A stretch of 14,479 nucleotides of DNA. Source: Sphingomonadales bacterium. GTDB taxonomy: Bacteria; Pseudomonadota; Alphaproteobacteria; Sphingomonadales; Sphingomonadaceae. Of the stretch, positions 13,155-14,479 are shown piece by piece. A program made the position numbers and the translations under genes. The stretch is taken from the NCBI GenBank assembly GCA_020200935.1, contig JAIVHR010000180.1, positions 1 to 14,479 on the forward strand, written 5' to 3'. How positions within the stretch are numbered: position 1 is the first letter of the stretch; each line of letters opens with the position of its first letter. The notes under the pieces were generated by a model. It searched no databases, had not been told where the DNA came from, and saw only the letters and a list, made by a program, of their open reading frames with translations.

Positions 13155-14479
13155 CCGCCTATCGCAGGATCGTGCCCGCACCCGCTCTCGCATTGCCGGC
13201 CCCCTGGGTGCGGCCGCTGATCGGGCTCGGCCTGCTTGCCGCGGCGATCCTCGTGATCTTTCGCGCCGATCTCGCCGAGATGGCGACGATCTGGTGGACG
13301 CGTTCGACCTTCGGCCATTGCCTGCTGGTGCTGCCGATCATTGGCTGGCTGGTCTGGCAGCGCCGCGAAAAGCTCGCCGAACTCGTCCCGGTGCCGAGCT
13401 TCTGGGGTCTCGGCATCGTCGCGATCGGCGCTATCGGCTGGCTGCTCGGCGAGGCAGCCGGGGTGTCGGCGGCGCGCCATCTCGGCCTCATCGTCATGCT
13501 GCAGGGATCGGTCGTCGCGATGCTCGGCCTCGCCGTCGCGCGCGGGCTGCTGTTCCCGCTGGGCTATGCCTTGTTCCTCGTGCCCTTCGGCGAGGTATTC
13601 GTGCCGACGCTCCAGACCTGGACAGCGGAAATTTCGATGGTCCTGCTCGGCTTCGTCGGGCTCCCCGCGCATATCGAGGGTGTCTTCATCACAACGCCGT
13701 CAGGCTATTTCGAAGTCGCCGAGGCCTGTTCGGGGATCAAGTTCCTGATCGCGATGGTCGCCTTGGGTGTGCTCGGCGCGCATCTGTGTTTCGAGAGCTG
13801 GAAACGGCGCGCGGCGTTTCTCGCTTTGTGCGTCATCGTGCCGATCCTCGCCAACGCCGTCCGCGCCTTCGGGACGATCTGGATCGCCGATCGGACGGGG
13901 ATCGGCTTTGCCGCGAGTTTCGACCATGTCTTTTACGGCTGGTTCTTCTTCGGCGCGGTGATCGCGCTGGTGCTGGCGATCGGCTGGCGCTTTTTCGACC
14001 GGCCCGCCGATGCGCCCGCCTTCGATCCGGTGAAGCTGCAGCCGGCCAAGCCCGAGCAGGCCGCGCCGCGCGCGGTGGCAACGGTCGCGTTGATCGGTTT
14101 CGCGATTGCACTGACGCCGCCGCTCTGGAGCAGCGCGCTGGCGGCGCAGAATCGCCATGCGGCGCCGATGCTCACCGCGCCGGCGATCGACGGATGGCGG
14201 CAGGTCTCGGCGCCGATGGCGTATCCCTGGCGCGCGCGTTTCGACGGCGCCGACCGGATCGTCGCGGCCCGCTATCGCGACGGTGAAGACCGGATCGTCG
14301 ATCTTGCCATCGGCTATTATGCCTGGCAGGAAGAAACCCGCGAAATCGCCGCTTTCGGCCAGGGCGGGCTCGATCCCGACAGCGACTGGGCCTGGAGCCG
14401 CGCGAGCAGCCAGCGCGGCGACGTCCGCGCCTACCGGCTGACAGCGCCCGGTCCCGTGCCGCGCGAGGTCGCTGAAGCC
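13151..14479 (+). CDS. xrtA: Exosortase A fused to an EpsI domain (3' end cut by window edge)
   Basis: 443 codons are open from ATG 13151 to the right edge with no stop. The first about 290 residues are a polytopic membrane protein with roughly eight hydrophobic helices. The cysteine-protease-like triad of exosortases is intact: E-A-C-S-G-I-K with Cys193, N-A-V-R-A-F with Arg238, and D-H-V-F-Y-G-W with His259. After a charged linker (about 285-308) comes another helix (about 312-326), then a periplasmic EpsI/DUF3485-like region containing I-D-G-W-R-Q-V and A-I-G-Y-Y-A-W-Q, continuing past the window. Exosortase A recognises C-terminal PEP-CTERM signals, cleaves them and probably joins the protein to another molecule. 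The XrtA-EpsI fusion is a known arrangement. The ATGA overlap with the glycosyltransferase gene ties sorting and glycan synthesis into one transcript. Confidence 0.94.
   Translation, partial: MTAYRRIVPAPALALPAPWVRPLIGLGLLAAAILVIFRADLAEMATIWWTRSTFGHCLLVLPIIGWLVWQRREKLAELVPVPSFWGLGIVAIGAIGWLLGEAAGVSAARHLGLIVMLQGSVVAMLGLAVARGLLFPLGYALFLVPFGEVFVPTLQTWTAEISMVLLGFVGLPAHIEGVFITTPSGYFEVAEACSGIKFLIAMVALGVLGAHLCFESWKRRAAFLALCVIVPILANAVRAFGTIWIADRTGIGFAASFDHVFYGWFFFGAVIALVLAIGWRFFDRPADAPAFDPVKLQPAKPEQAAPRAVATVALIGFAIALTPPLWSSALAAQNRHAAPMLTAPAIDGWRQVSAPMAYPWRARFDGADRIVAARYRDGEDRIVDLAIGYYAWQEETREIAAFGQGGLDPDSDWAWSRASSQRGDVRAYRLTAPGPVPREVAEA

Noticed and set aside
13294..14286. A 330-codon plus-strand frame inside the exosortase gene
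   Set aside because: The frame starting at 13151 contains the exosortase triad and membrane helices; the alternative frame is Arg-rich and motif-free.
1..14479. Mobile element, CRISPR array, tRNA or toxin-antitoxin system
   Set aside because: No transposase, integrase, regularly spaced repeats, tRNA-like cloverleaf or small paired genes were seen; gene packing is continuous and composition broadly uniform.

Overview
The window is a contiguous piece of an exosortase A (XrtA)/PEP-CTERM-associated extracellular polysaccharide locus from a GC-rich Gram-negative bacterium. Gene content and order (acyl-CoA ligase, PLP decarboxylase, export lipoprotein, chain-length regulator, tyrosine autokinase, outer-membrane barrel, ExeA-like ATPase, deacetylase, FemAB protein, TIGR03087-type glycosyltransferase, exosortase fused to EpsI) match the layout I recall from alphaproteobacterial, especially sphingomonad, genomes. 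No rRNA or marker gene confirms the taxon, so the host assignment is inference.

Layout. Left arm, minus strand (1-1297): an acyl carrier protein cut by the left edge, and upstream of it a BcsL/CelD-like GNAT acyltransferase; they read as a two-gene operon. A 48-bp divergent spacer (1298-1345) holding an interrupted inverted repeat separates them from the plus-strand genes. Plus strand, block 1 (1346-4053): acyl-CoA ligase and group III PLP decarboxylase, overlapping. A 111-bp spacer (4054-4164) with a nested inverted repeat follows. Block 2 (4165-8970): Wza-like lipoprotein, Wzz-like chain-length protein, BY-kinase-type ATPase, outer-membrane barrel. Block 3 (9003-14479): ExeA-like ATPase, polysaccharide deacetylase, FemAB-family protein, GT4 glycosyltransferase and exosortase A-EpsI, each overlapping the next; the last gene runs off the right edge. 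No gene-free stretch exceeds about 110 bp, and I saw no tRNA, rRNA, insertion sequence, CRISPR array or phage gene.

How the parts fit (inference from families). The glycosyltransferase builds, the deacetylase trims, and the FemAB and GNAT proteins probably acylate or aminoacylate a surface glycan or its precursor. The Wzz/kinase/Wza-like trio and the barrel polymerise and export it. The ligase, decarboxylase and ACP may supply an activated acyl or amine building block. Exosortase A would cleave PEP-CTERM proteins and join them to the envelope or matrix; no PEP-CTERM substrate gene lies in the window.

The system is a known type rather than a new one. The most notable local oddities are: the acyl-CoA ligase appears to lack, in frame, the segment carrying the conserved 'G-x-R-[IV]-S-P-x-E-V-E' part of core motif A8; the ATPase and deacetylase genes overlap by 64 bp, with a GTG start for the latter; and inverted repeats sit in the divergent spacer and in front of the export operon.
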